Shown: positions 1 to 6,149 of the stretch, one piece after another | Layout: the number at the start of each line of letters is the position of its first letter | How positions within the stretch are numbered: position 1 is the first letter of the stretch | Origin: JBJXFY01 sp046155815 | Lineage (GTDB): Bacteria > Verrucomicrobiota > Verrucomicrobiia > Limisphaerales > CAIMTB01 | DNA length: 15,723 bases | Assembly: GCA_046155815.1 (NCBI GenBank) | Contig: JBJXFY010000213.1 | Coordinates: 1 to 15,723 of the forward strand | Direction of reading: 5' to 3' | Notes under the pieces: generated by a model | The model's input: the letters and a program-made list of their open reading frames with translations, nothing else | Databases searched by the model: none | What the model was told of the DNA's origin: nothing | Made by a program: the position numbers and the translations under genes

Positions 1-755
1 ATGAAAACGCTGCTCACCAGATGCCAGTGGGTCTCGTACCGGATGGCGATCCACCAGTAGAGCAGCACCGCGAACAGCGTCTCCGCGCACGCCAACACGG
101 ACACCTGCCCCGCCGCCCGCGAAGCCAGCGTGGCGTACCAGACCCAGCTCCGGCCCGCCCCCGCCTTCCCGGTGCCGGGATCAGGGGCCGGCCCCGGCCC
201 GCCGCCCGTGACGCGGCGTTGCCGGAGCAGGGCCAGGCGCTTGAGAATCACGTCCGCGCATTCCTCGGCGGATTTGTTGCCGTCCAGATAGCCCTCGGTG
301 CCGAAGACGCCGGGCACGTCGCCCTCCCCGAGACGGAGGTTCAGCAGGCGCAGGCGGGCGGTTTCGTCCCGCGCGGTGTCCAGCTTCATCCGGAGCGCCC
401 GGATGGCGCGCGCCTCGGCCTGGGTCCATTCCCGGTCCGCGTACTCCTCCGAGAGGTCGGCCGCCACCATCAGGCTCTGGTCGTGGTAGAGCCGCTGGAG
501 CAGCACGTCCATGTCGCTGCCGAGGATCTCGTGCTCGAACCATTCATCGAAAAAGACGCGGCCCTGGCTGCGATCATGCTGAAGATCGGGATCCAGCGCG
601 GCGCTTACCCGCTCGGCGATGGCGCGCACCTTGTCCCGGTGGGGCCCGGCAAAGGAGAAGGCCACGAGGAAGCGGAAGGAGTCCCCGACGGTAACCACGC
701 GGGGATGGTTGGGCGGGGCGCGGCCCGCGGGCAAGACCGCGGGGGCGCCGGGCAT
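1..755 (-). CDS. TIR-domain membrane protein, partial (C-terminus beyond left edge)
   Basis: Reading the minus strand from the ATG at 755 gives at least 251 residues with no stop before the window edge. Residues about 27-175 look like a bacterial TIR (TIR_2) domain. The first strand is FRFLVAFSFAG (27-37), followed by a charged helix, then GRVFFDEW (65-72), and SLMVAADLSEEYADREWTQAEA (split by me at 94-103 and 104-115). It ends with a YLDG strand and a SAEECADVILKRL helix. W110-T-Q-A-E114 matches the W-x-x-x-E motif whose Glu is catalytic in NAD-cleaving TIRs. A Gly/Pro linker (about 180-195) leads to a hydrophobic segment, VSVLACAETLFAVLLYWWIA, that should span the membrane. The frame is open upstream to a stop at 828-830; an internal GTG near 699 is an alternative start. 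Role is inferred: TIR proteins can be immune NADases or signalling adaptors. The upstream neighbour on the same strand is hisS, separated by a REP-like repeat. Confidence 0.8.
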   Translation of the reverse strand, partial: MPGAPAVLPAGRAPPNHPRVVTVGDSFRFLVAFSFAGPHRDKVRAIAERVSAALDPDLQHDRSQGRVFFDEWFEHEILGSDMDVLLQRLYHDQSLMVAADLSEEYADREWTQAEARAIRALRMKLDTARDETARLRLLNLRLGEGDVPGVFGTEGYLDGNKSAEECADVILKRLALLRQRRVTGGGPGPAPDPGTGKAGAGRSWVWYATLASRAAGQVSVLACAETLFAVLLYWWIAIRYETHWHLVSSVF

Positions 756-783
756 GGGTGCCAGCGGACATCCCCACGGAGCC

Positions 784-871
784 GTAGGAGCCGACGTGGG
801 AAGGCTCTGACTTTTTCCGCCCAAAAGTTATCCGGAACAAGAAGCTTGAGCCTCCTCACGTCGGCTCCTAC
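784..871. repeat. REPIN-like inverted pair of REP sequences
   Basis: The left arm (784-807) and the right arm (848-871, read on the minus strand) both begin GTAGGAGCCGACGTG and end in GGCTC. They match at 22 of 24 positions. Each arm has the layout of a REP: 5' GTAG, then a short hairpin with stem GAGCC/GGCTC. Both mismatches between arms fall in the hairpin loop, so the stems are intact. The 40-base centre (808-847) is AT-richer and contains a smaller palindrome, ACTTTT...AAAAGT (810-828). The element occupies most of the 120-base gap between the end of hisS and the start of the TIR gene. A 5' GTAG plus palindrome, in inverted pairs, is the known signature of REPINs mobilised by RAYT (TnpA-REP) transposases. 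No RAYT gene is in this window. It may also act as a hairpin downstream of hisS. Confidence 0.75.
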
Positions 872-875
872 CAGG

Positions 876-2129
876 TCACCACGCTGCAGCCACTTCGGCG
901 GCGGGCACGGCCTTCTCCTCCCGCGTCTTCAGGTTCTTCACCTTCGCCACGAGCGTGCCGTCCGCGCCGCGTTCGAGGCGGACGGTGTGGGCCGCGCCGA
1001 GCTCGAGGGCGCGCTTGAATTGTTTGTCGCCCTTCGCCGGCGGGAGGCTGTAGTCCACCGCCTTCCCGGACTCGCGGAGCTGCTGGACCACCCGCAGCGA
1101 GTCAGCGCGCAGGGTTTCGTCCTCGATGAGCACCACGGCGTCCACGGTGCCGGCAAAGCAGGGGACGAGCTGCCGCGCCTTGAGCAGCTCGGCCAGCACC
1201 ACGTCGCCCAGGCCAAAGCCGAGCGCCGGCAGGTCCACCTTGCCCTCGCTGACCTGCTTCACGAGCTGGTCGTAGCGCCCGCCGCCGGCGATGGCGCGAG
1301 GCTGGTCCCCCTTGCGGTCGAACGCCTCGAACACGATGCCGGTGTAGGAGGCGAGGCCGCGGATGACGCCGTAGTCCACCTTCACAAAGTCGCGCAGTCC
1401 GCGCGCGGCGAGGCTGTCGAGCACGGCCTGCAGCTCCGGCTCGGGCACGCTGGCGGCGATGAAGGCCTGCACGTCCTCCAGCTTCACGCCGAGCGGGGCG
1501 AGCTTCTCCGCGCTGGCCTCAGGGCGCTCGCGCTCGAGCTTGTCCACGATCTGGTAGAACTCGTACGCCCGCGCCGGATCGCCGCCGCGCGCGGCGAAGA
1601 AGCGCTGCCATGCCTGCCGGCTGCTGAGGCGCACGACGAAGTCCTCCGCCGTCAGTCCGAGCGCGCGCAGCACGTCCACGAGCAGCGCCACGATCTCCGC
1701 GTCCGCGGCGGGATCGGCCTCGCCGAAGATGTCGCAGTTGAGCTGGAAGTGCTCGCGGAGGCGGCCCTTCTGCTGCTTCTCGAAACGGAAGAGCTGCGGA
1801 AGAGAAAACCACTTGATGGGCTTCTTGTACGCGCGTTCCGAGGTCGCGATGAGGCGGGCGACGGTGGGCGTCATCTCCGGCCGCATCGCCACGGCGCGGT
1901 CGCCCTTGTCCGTGAAGTTGAAGAGCTGGGCGACGATCTCGGCGCCGGACTTGTTCGTGTACAGCTCGAGCGGTTCGAGCGGCGGGCCGTCGTACTCGCG
2001 GAAGCCGTAGCGGCGGGCGGTCTCGCGCCACCTGGCGAAGATGTGGTTCCGCAGGTCGCAGCTCCACGGCTCGCTGGCGGGCAGCGGCTCGGGGTAGAAG
2101 TCGCGGAAGCCGGGCAGGCGGGGCGTCAT
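876..2129 (-). CDS. hisS: Histidyl-tRNA synthetase
   Basis: A 417-residue class II aminoacyl-tRNA synthetase that charges tRNA-His with histidine in the cytoplasm. It begins PGFRDFYPE as in the family. TNKSGAEIV and AMRPEMTPTVARL (about 58-93) are followed by motif 2, LFRFEKQQKGRLREHFQ (113-129). The HisRS-specific region reads RGLASYTGIVFE (257-268), then AGGGRYDQL (281-289). Motif 3 lies around LGFGLGDVVLAELL (303-316), and a C-terminal anticodon-binding domain starts near residue 325. The length is typical. The usual histidine-binding motif RGLDYYTG has Ala for Asp and Ser for the first Tyr. The ATG at 2129 fits the family N-terminus; no strong Shine-Dalgarno precedes it. It appears to be transcribed alone, after a 213-base gap from the gene ending at 2343. 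Confidence 0.97.
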   Translation of the reverse strand: MTPRLPGFRDFYPEPLPASEPWSCDLRNHIFARWRETARRYGFREYDGPPLEPLELYTNKSGAEIVAQLFNFTDKGDRAVAMRPEMTPTVARLIATSERAYKKPIKWFSLPQLFRFEKQQKGRLREHFQLNCDIFGEADPAADAEIVALLVDVLRALGLTAEDFVVRLSSRQAWQRFFAARGGDPARAYEFYQIVDKLERERPEASAEKLAPLGVKLEDVQAFIAASVPEPELQAVLDSLAARGLRDFVKVDYGVIRGLASYTGIVFEAFDRKGDQPRAIAGGGRYDQLVKQVSEGKVDLPALGFGLGDVVLAELLKARQLVPCFAGTVDAVVLIEDETLRADSLRVVQQLRESGKAVDYSLPPAKGDKQFKRALELGAAHTVRLERGADGTLVAKVKNLKTREEKAVPAAEVAAAW

Positions 2130-2297
2130 CGTCGGGGCAGGCTAGGGCGGGAGGGGGCGGGCGAAAACCCCGGAAAGGCGCGGGGGACGTGGGAAGGGCG
2201 GCCCGCCCGCGCGCTGACTGTCTCGGACCAAGGGCGTCTCCTGGCAAGAGCGCTCCCTCACGCCGGCGGCCGCGCGTCGCGCTGGAAACCGATGGAA

Positions 2298-2316
2298 GAC
2301 CGGCGGGCCGCCGGTC
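2298..2316 (-). terminator. Candidate hairpin terminator downstream of the lipocalin-like gene
   Basis: This is a perfect 19-base inverted repeat: GACCGGCGG, one central base, CCGCCGGTC. It lies 27 bases after the stop codon of the gene ending at 2343. As RNA it would fold as a stem of at least 7 GC-rich pairs with a small loop. On the minus strand it is followed by only a weak pyrimidine run (TTCC), so intrinsic termination is plausible rather than certain. The rest of 2130-2342, the presumed hisS promoter and leader, holds nothing else I can call with confidence. Confidence 0.4.
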
Positions 2317-2342
2317 CACGCCGCGGCGAGGCGCCGCGCTGC

Positions 2343-3143
2343 CTACGGCGGCGGCCAGACGCGGCCGAGGGGCGGCTGCGCGGGCGTCCAACCCTCGCCG
2401 GCCGGGCCGGGTTCCGGCGCGTAACGCCGCGTGCCGTCAGTCCGTTGCCATTCAAACAACGGAACGGCGCCCGCCGCCGCCGGCAGCGGAGGCGCGCCTT
2501 CCGTGCGGGTGGCTTCCCAGGTGCCGCGGTCGGAATCGTCGGTGCGGCGCCAGGCGCCGGAGAGGCGGCCATCGCGCCATGTCGCCGTCAGCTCGTAGCG
2601 GTCGTTAACATACTCGACGCCGAGCGTGAGCACGTTGGTCCTCCAGGAGCCGCCGGTGACGTGGGCGAAGCGGTAGTCCGTGAGCTGGTCGAGGCGTCCG
2701 GCGACCCGTTCGCCGTCCACGGCCAGCTCCATGCCGAGCCAGCGCTTCGTGCCGTCGGCCCCGACGGCGCGGATATCCCACCATCCGGCGAGGCGCGCCG
2801 CGTCCGGCTCGTCGGCGCGCGGCAGGATGAAGCCCAGCGGCTCGGTGAGGTTTTCCCGCCCGCGCGGCGGCAGCCGGCGCAGCCCGGAGCGGTCCCCGCT
2901 GCCGGCCTCGAACAGCGGCACGAGCCCCGCCGGCCAGCGCGCATCGCGGACGGTCACGGCGCGGAACAGCGCCGGCGCGCCGGTTGCGCCCGCGACGAGC
3001 CGGACGCCGCCGGGAGCGTTCGTCGCCGAGAACGGCACGAGCGCGAGGCCGGAGGCGTCCGCCGCGCGGACCGCACCGCCTCCGCCCATGAGCGCGGCGC
3101 CGCACGCGAGCGCGAAGCGGAGGCGGAGGCGTTCGTACGTCAT
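2343..3143 (-). CDS. Secreted lipocalin-like protein of unknown function
   Basis: A 266-residue protein with a Sec signal peptide (basic N-terminus, hydrophobic core, AVRA cleavage site near residue 27). Residues about 117-213 have the pattern of a small lipocalin-like beta-barrel: AGWWDIRAVG, then strands RWLGMELAVDG, RVAGRLDQ, LTLGVEYVNDRYELTATW, DGRLSGAWRR and a closing RGTWEATR. This barrel is flanked by two similar stretches, LVPLFEAGSGDRSGLRR (74-90) and AVPLFEWQRTDGTRR (226-240), which may form a split repeat. The start at 3143 was chosen because the signal peptide begins there; the frame is open further upstream but overlaps the rhomboid gene. The rhomboid stop lies 14 bases upstream on the same strand, so the two are probably cotranscribed. 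No catalytic residues are apparent. The fold assignment is an inference from strand pattern only. Confidence 0.8.
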   Translation of the reverse strand: MTYERLRLRFALACGAALMGGGGAVRAADASGLALVPFSATNAPGGVRLVAGATGAPALFRAVTVRDARWPAGLVPLFEAGSGDRSGLRRLPPRGRENLTEPLGFILPRADEPDAARLAGWWDIRAVGADGTKRWLGMELAVDGERVAGRLDQLTDYRFAHVTGGSWRTNVLTLGVEYVNDRYELTATWRDGRLSGAWRRTDDSDRGTWEATRTEGAPPLPAAAGAVPLFEWQRTDGTRRYAPEPGPAGEGWTPAQPPLGRVWPPP

Positions 3144-3157
3144 GGCGGGTCGCGATT

Positions 3158-4045
3158 TCACCCGGCGCGCAGCGCCCACGTCCACGCGCCAAGGATCAGC
3201 GCCGCATAGGTGAAGACGCCGACGCCCTCGGCCAGCGCGGCGCGGCGCTGCACGCGGCGCGAACCCAGCAGCCAGCCCAGCGGCAGGCCCGCGAGAAACC
3301 CACCCCAATGCGCGACCACGTCGCTTTTCGGGTCCACGCCGAAGAGCAGGAACAGGAACGTGCCCGCGCCCAGCGCAGTGAGCGCCACGCCACGCCGTGC
3401 GCCTGCCGCGCGCCGGTCGCGCCACGCGGCGGCGGCCAGCAGCCCCACGGCGCCCATCACCGCGCCGGACGCGCCCACGCCAAGGTACGCCGGGCGCAGC
3501 ACCAGCCCGAGCAGGTTGCCGGCCACGCCGCAGAGCAGCGTCGCCAGCAGCGTCGCGCCGAAGCCGAGCCGGCCCATTGCGAGGCCCACGAGCGCGAAGC
3601 CGAGCGACAGATTGGCCATCAGGTGCGCGATGTTGGCGTGCAGCGTGGTGGCGGTGATCACCCGCCAGGCCTCGCCGGTGCGGACCGCCACCGCGTCCAT
3701 CCGGCCCGCCGCCGTGAGAGCGCCGTCAGGCTCGTCCATCGCGAAGATCACGGCGAGGAACAGCAGCCACAGCAGCGCCCCCCAGTGGAAGGATTCCTCC
3801 GCCACCGCCACTGGCGTGCGCCAGCGGCGGTTCTCGCGGCGGAACGCGCCCAGCTCGCGCAGCGTGCGCTGAAGATCGCCGGGCGACACCGAAACGGCCC
3901 AGCGGTCGCCAGTCTCCGCGGGCGAGAGGATCACCGCGCCGATGTCCTGACTGGCCAGCACGAGGCTCCAGTCCATCGCCTCCGCCTCGGAGCCGACCGG
4001 CAGTATGACGGCGGTGGTGTCGGGAGGCGCGGGCACGACGTTCAT
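3158..4045 (-). CDS. Rhomboid family intramembrane serine protease
   Basis: A 295-residue integral membrane protease that would cleave transmembrane substrates within the bilayer. The catalytic Ser is in GASG (191-194, S193). The partner His is in DVVAHWGGFLAG (242-253, H246). The oxyanion-side motif HANIAHLMANL (136-146) carries H141 and N145. At least six hydrophobic segments follow residue 85. Residues about 11-75 (VILPVGSEAEAMDWSLVLAS through a region ending RRENRRW) resemble a small DUF2007-like cytosolic domain sometimes found ahead of bacterial rhomboids. Of the possible starts, ATG 4045 was chosen over ATG 4189 because the extra 48 residues are unlike a domain and would consume the divergent promoter region. 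It is followed after 14 bases by a secreted-protein gene, which is a possible functional partner. Confidence 0.92.
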   Translation of the reverse strand: MNVVPAPPDTTAVILPVGSEAEAMDWSLVLASQDIGAVILSPAETGDRWAVSVSPGDLQRTLRELGAFRRENRRWRTPVAVAEESFHWGALLWLLFLAVIFAMDEPDGALTAAGRMDAVAVRTGEAWRVITATTLHANIAHLMANLSLGFALVGLAMGRLGFGATLLATLLCGVAGNLLGLVLRPAYLGVGASGAVMGAVGLLAAAAWRDRRAAGARRGVALTALGAGTFLFLLFGVDPKSDVVAHWGGFLAGLPLGWLLGSRRVQRRAALAEGVGVFTYAALILGAWTWALRAG

Positions 4046-4119
4046 GCGCGGTGCGGGAAACTGCGGGGCGACGCGGCGGGGCCGCAAGGCGGCGGGCGGG
4101 GAAACCGCGCCCTCGGTCC

Positions 4120-4167
4120 GGCATCTCGGATCTGGGGCCGGCGACTTCACAGCAAACCCCAGATGCC
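4120..4167. promoter_or_regulatory. Inverted repeat in the divergent promoter region
   Basis: The right arm CCCCAGATGCC (4157-4167) is complementary to the left arm GGCATCT...GGGG (4120-4126 and 4134-4137). The left arm is interrupted by seven extra bases, CGGATCT, which repeat ATCT. The arms are therefore 11 base pairs with a 7-base bulge, or 8 uninterrupted pairs (ATCTGGGG/CCCCAGAT). The site lies in the 200-base gap between the divergent rhomboid and YlbF-family genes, so an operator or leader hairpin is possible. A pyrimidine-rich stretch follows at about 4170-4215. Function is unproven. Confidence 0.35.
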
Positions 4168-4232
4168 AGACCTCATCCCCAATTTCCATCCCCCTTCCCC
4201 ATCTCCCCCTTGGCCTTTCCTGCCGTGCCGCT

Positions 4233-4236
4233 AGGA
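4233..4236 (+). promoter_or_regulatory. Ribosome binding site of the YlbF-family gene
   Basis: AGGA sits nine bases before the ATG at 4246. It supports this start and is one of the clearer Shine-Dalgarno sites in a window where most genes lack one. The hexamer TAGGAT (4232-4237) also resembles a -10 box, with TTGGCC at 4210-4215 as a possible -35. If that were the promoter, the transcript would be nearly leaderless. Confidence 0.5.
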
Positions 4237-4245
4237 TGACGCATC

Positions 4246-4659
4246 ATGGCCACCGCCAACGCCAACGGGGCGCTCACCGAGCGCCTGCAGGAGTTTTGCA
4301 CCGCCCTCGCCGCCACGCCCGAATTCGACGCCATCAGGCTGCGGGTGGACCAGTTCATGATCAACGATACCGCCAAGCGCCAGTACCAGGACGTGAGCGA
4401 GCGCGGCGAGCACCTCCAGCACAAGCAGGCGCAGGGCGTCACGCTGGACCCGGCGGAGGTCGCCGAGTTTGAGCAGCGGCGCGACGCGCTGCTGGCCAAC
4501 CCCGTGGCGCGCGGCTTCGTGGACGCGCAGGAGGAGATCCAAGGCATCCAGGAGCAGGTCGTGGGCTGGGTGAACAAGACCCTCGAGCTCGGCCGCGTGC
4601 CGGATGCCGAGGAGGTCGGCGGAGGCGGCTGCGGCCAAGGCTGCGGGTGCCACCACTGA
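4246..4659 (+). CDS. YlbF-family protein with Cys-rich C-terminal tail
   Basis: A 137-residue, largely helical protein matching the YlbF/YmcA family pattern. An N-terminal helix (ERLQEFCTALAATPEF, 12-27) is followed by a charged long helix and the repeat-like NPVARGFVDAQEEIQGIQEQV region (85-105). In Bacillus, family members act with YaaT as a cytosolic complex affecting RNase Y and development; that role cannot be assumed here. The tail, GGGGCGQGCGCHH, packs Cys129, Cys133 and Cys135 with two terminal His residues and looks like a metal or Fe-S binding site. The ATG has a good AGGA site. The gene stands alone on the plus strand. The 138 bases after its stop hold no convincing terminator. Confidence 0.8.
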   Translation: MATANANGALTERLQEFCTALAATPEFDAIRLRVDQFMINDTAKRQYQDVSERGEHLQHKQAQGVTLDPAEVAEFEQRRDALLANPVARGFVDAQEEIQGIQEQVVGWVNKTLELGRVPDAEEVGGGGCGQGCGCHH

Positions 4660-4797
4660 GGCGAAGCGCAAAGGCGACACGGACGGCACCTTCCCGCTCG
4701 CCGGAGCCGGGCCGGGCCTCTTGGAGCCATGGGCTCGGGGGCAGACCGTCGGCCCGCGGGGGGCGGCCACCCAGCCCGCACTCCGAACTCCAGCCTC

Positions 4798-5277
4798 TTA
4801 CCGCGTCCTCAAGAACACCATCACCAGCAGCAGCAGGATGAGCGCGACCACGGCGAGCAGGAACAGCAGGCGGTTGCGGGCGATGCGGCGCTCGTAGCGC
4901 AGCGGACGCAGGCCCTGGATGCCGCCGGCGGCGAGGTAGCTGATGAGCTGCGGATTCGTCGGGCTGGCCCCGCCGAGGTGACGGCGCACACGCTCCCACC
5001 AGCCGCGCCAGCCGGGCGGCGTCGTGCGGCCCACGCCCAGTTCGGTGGCGCTCGTGGGTCCGCGGGCCGCCGCAGGCCGCGCCTCCAACGCCGGTCCGGG
5101 GAGGGATTCAAACTGCGGGTCCTCTCGCCGCGGGCGCGGCGGGCCAGGTTCCGGGTCGGGCGGAGGCGGCTCCGAGAGCCGGCGGATTTCCGCCTCAAGG
5201 GCGGCGATGCGCACATTGAGCGCGCGGGAACGCTCGGAGATGGGGTCCGGCTTGGGCGGGCGCGAGAAGAGACCCAT
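4798..5277 (-). CDS. Small coiled-coil protein with C-terminal membrane anchor
   Basis: A 159-residue protein of unknown function. A short predicted coiled coil (about 13-36, ERSRALNVRIAALEAEIRRL) is followed by a Pro-rich low-complexity linker (37-90). A Trp/Arg-rich segment (GWRGWWERVRRH, 89-100) and one C-terminal hydrophobic helix come last (about 136-156, LLFLLAVVALILLLLVMVFL), ending in RTR. There is no signal peptide, so it is likely tail-anchored with the bulk in the cytoplasm. It starts 16 bases after the stop of the gene ending at 5294 on the same strand. That neighbour has the same layout, so the two are probably an operon and may interact. No known family recognised. Confidence 0.75.
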   Translation of the reverse strand: MGLFSRPPKPDPISERSRALNVRIAALEAEIRRLSEPPPPDPEPGPPRPRREDPQFESLPGPALEARPAAARGPTSATELGVGRTTPPGWRGWWERVRRHLGGASPTNPQLISYLAAGGIQGLRPLRYERRIARNRLLFLLAVVALILLLLVMVFLRTR

Positions 5278-5293
5278 GACCGGCAGCCGGGTT

Positions 5294-6013
5294 TCAGCGC
5301 CGCGCCAACGCGACGACCACCACCACGCCCACCAGCAGGCACGCGGCGGCCACCGGCCACGTCAGCGCAAAGCCCAGCCGGCACAGGTCGCCGAACGTCT
5401 TCGGCCGCAGCAGCGGCGCCGCCGACTCTTCGGGCACGGCGGCGACGTCCGCGCCGGCGGCAACCCCGGCCCCGGAGCCCGTGAGCACGGGCCATTTCAG
5501 GCGGGCGGAGTTCCATTCCATGCGCGCGCTCTCGAGCGCGGTGAGCGCGCGGGACAGCTCGGTCTGGTAGCTCTCCGCCGTCCAGCCCTGTTCCTGGATG
5601 GCATGCACCTTGGCCAGTGCCGCGCGCAGGTCGGTCAGCGTGCGGGACATCTGCTCGGCGTCGCGCCGTGCGGCGAATTCCTCCTCCTCGAGCAGCGCCA
5701 CGCCGCGCGTGAGGTGGGCGGTCATCTCGCCGCGGCCCTGTTCGAGCTCAAGTCGGCGGCGGCGGTCCTCTTCGAGCCGGCCGCGCTCCAGCTCGAGCGC
5801 CTCCTGCTGCCGGCGGAGCTCCGCGAGCTGCTGCTGAGCCGCCGTCACCTGCGTCTCGATCTCGCCGCGCGACGGCACCCGCGCAGGTGTCAGGTCGGCC
5901 GGGGCCGCCGCAAAGGACGCGGCCGAGCGCGTGGGCGCTGGCGGGGCGACCGGCCGCTGGCCGCCGTCAAAGTCGGGGTCCACAAAGTCGGCAGGATCAA
6001 AGTTTGAGCCCAT
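5294..6013 (-). CDS. Coiled-coil protein with C-terminal membrane anchor
   Basis: A 239-residue protein of unknown function. An acidic N-terminus (MGSNFDPADFVDPDFDGG) and a Pro/Ala linker lead into a long Glu/Arg/Gln-rich coiled coil (about 50-135). A helical region with QGWTAESYQTELSRALTALESARMEW follows (142-167), then an Ala/Gly linker. One hydrophobic helix (about 214-236, GFALTWPVAAACLLVGVVVV) ends the protein. ATG 6013 is preferred over an ATG 69 bases upstream because the extra residues look non-coding and would eat into the divergent promoter. It is first in a two-gene unit with the similar gene at 4798-5277. A structural or scaffolding role at the membrane is a guess from architecture. 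Confidence 0.78.
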   Translation of the reverse strand: MGSNFDPADFVDPDFDGGQRPVAPPAPTRSAASFAAAPADLTPARVPSRGEIETQVTAAQQQLAELRRQQEALELERGRLEEDRRRRLELEQGRGEMTAHLTRGVALLEEEEFAARRDAEQMSRTLTDLRAALAKVHAIQEQGWTAESYQTELSRALTALESARMEWNSARLKWPVLTGSGAGVAAGADVAAVPEESAAPLLRPKTFGDLCRLGFALTWPVAAACLLVGVVVVVALARR

Positions 6014-6109
6014 CGTGGCGGAGAGCGTAGAAGGCGCATTCCTGCGAGGCAAGAAGGCGTGGAACGGTGCTGGCCAAGTCATTCACATCGGCTACCCTGA
6101 CGCGTGGAG

Positions 6110-6130
6110 GGAAGGCCGTCCCGGTCTTCC
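6110..6130 (+). promoter_or_regulatory. Hairpin in the 5' leader of the secreted Pro/Ala-rich gene
   Basis: GGAAGGCC, the loop GTCCC, then GGTCTTCC form an eight-pair stem with one G-U pair. It ends 19 bases before the ATG at 6150. It lies in the 136-base divergent region between the genes starting at 6013 and 6150. An AGGAA ribosome binding site follows at 6140-6144. The hairpin could influence translation, but nothing proves this. Confidence 0.3.
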
Positions 6131-6149
6131 CCCAAGCACAGGAACCGCC

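Noticed and set aside
21..3209. A plus-strand open frame of more than 1,000 codons across hisS and its neighbours
   Set aside because: It is antisense to hisS and the secreted and TIR genes, whose family motifs are clear. Its product is Arg/Ala/Gly-rich with no domain. Long antisense frames are expected in very GC-rich DNA because stop codons are rare.
4660..4797. Intergenic stretch after the YlbF-family gene as a possible small gene or terminator
   Set aside because: Short GC-rich inverted pieces exist but none has a convincing stem with a T-run, and no short frame with a ribosome site stands out.
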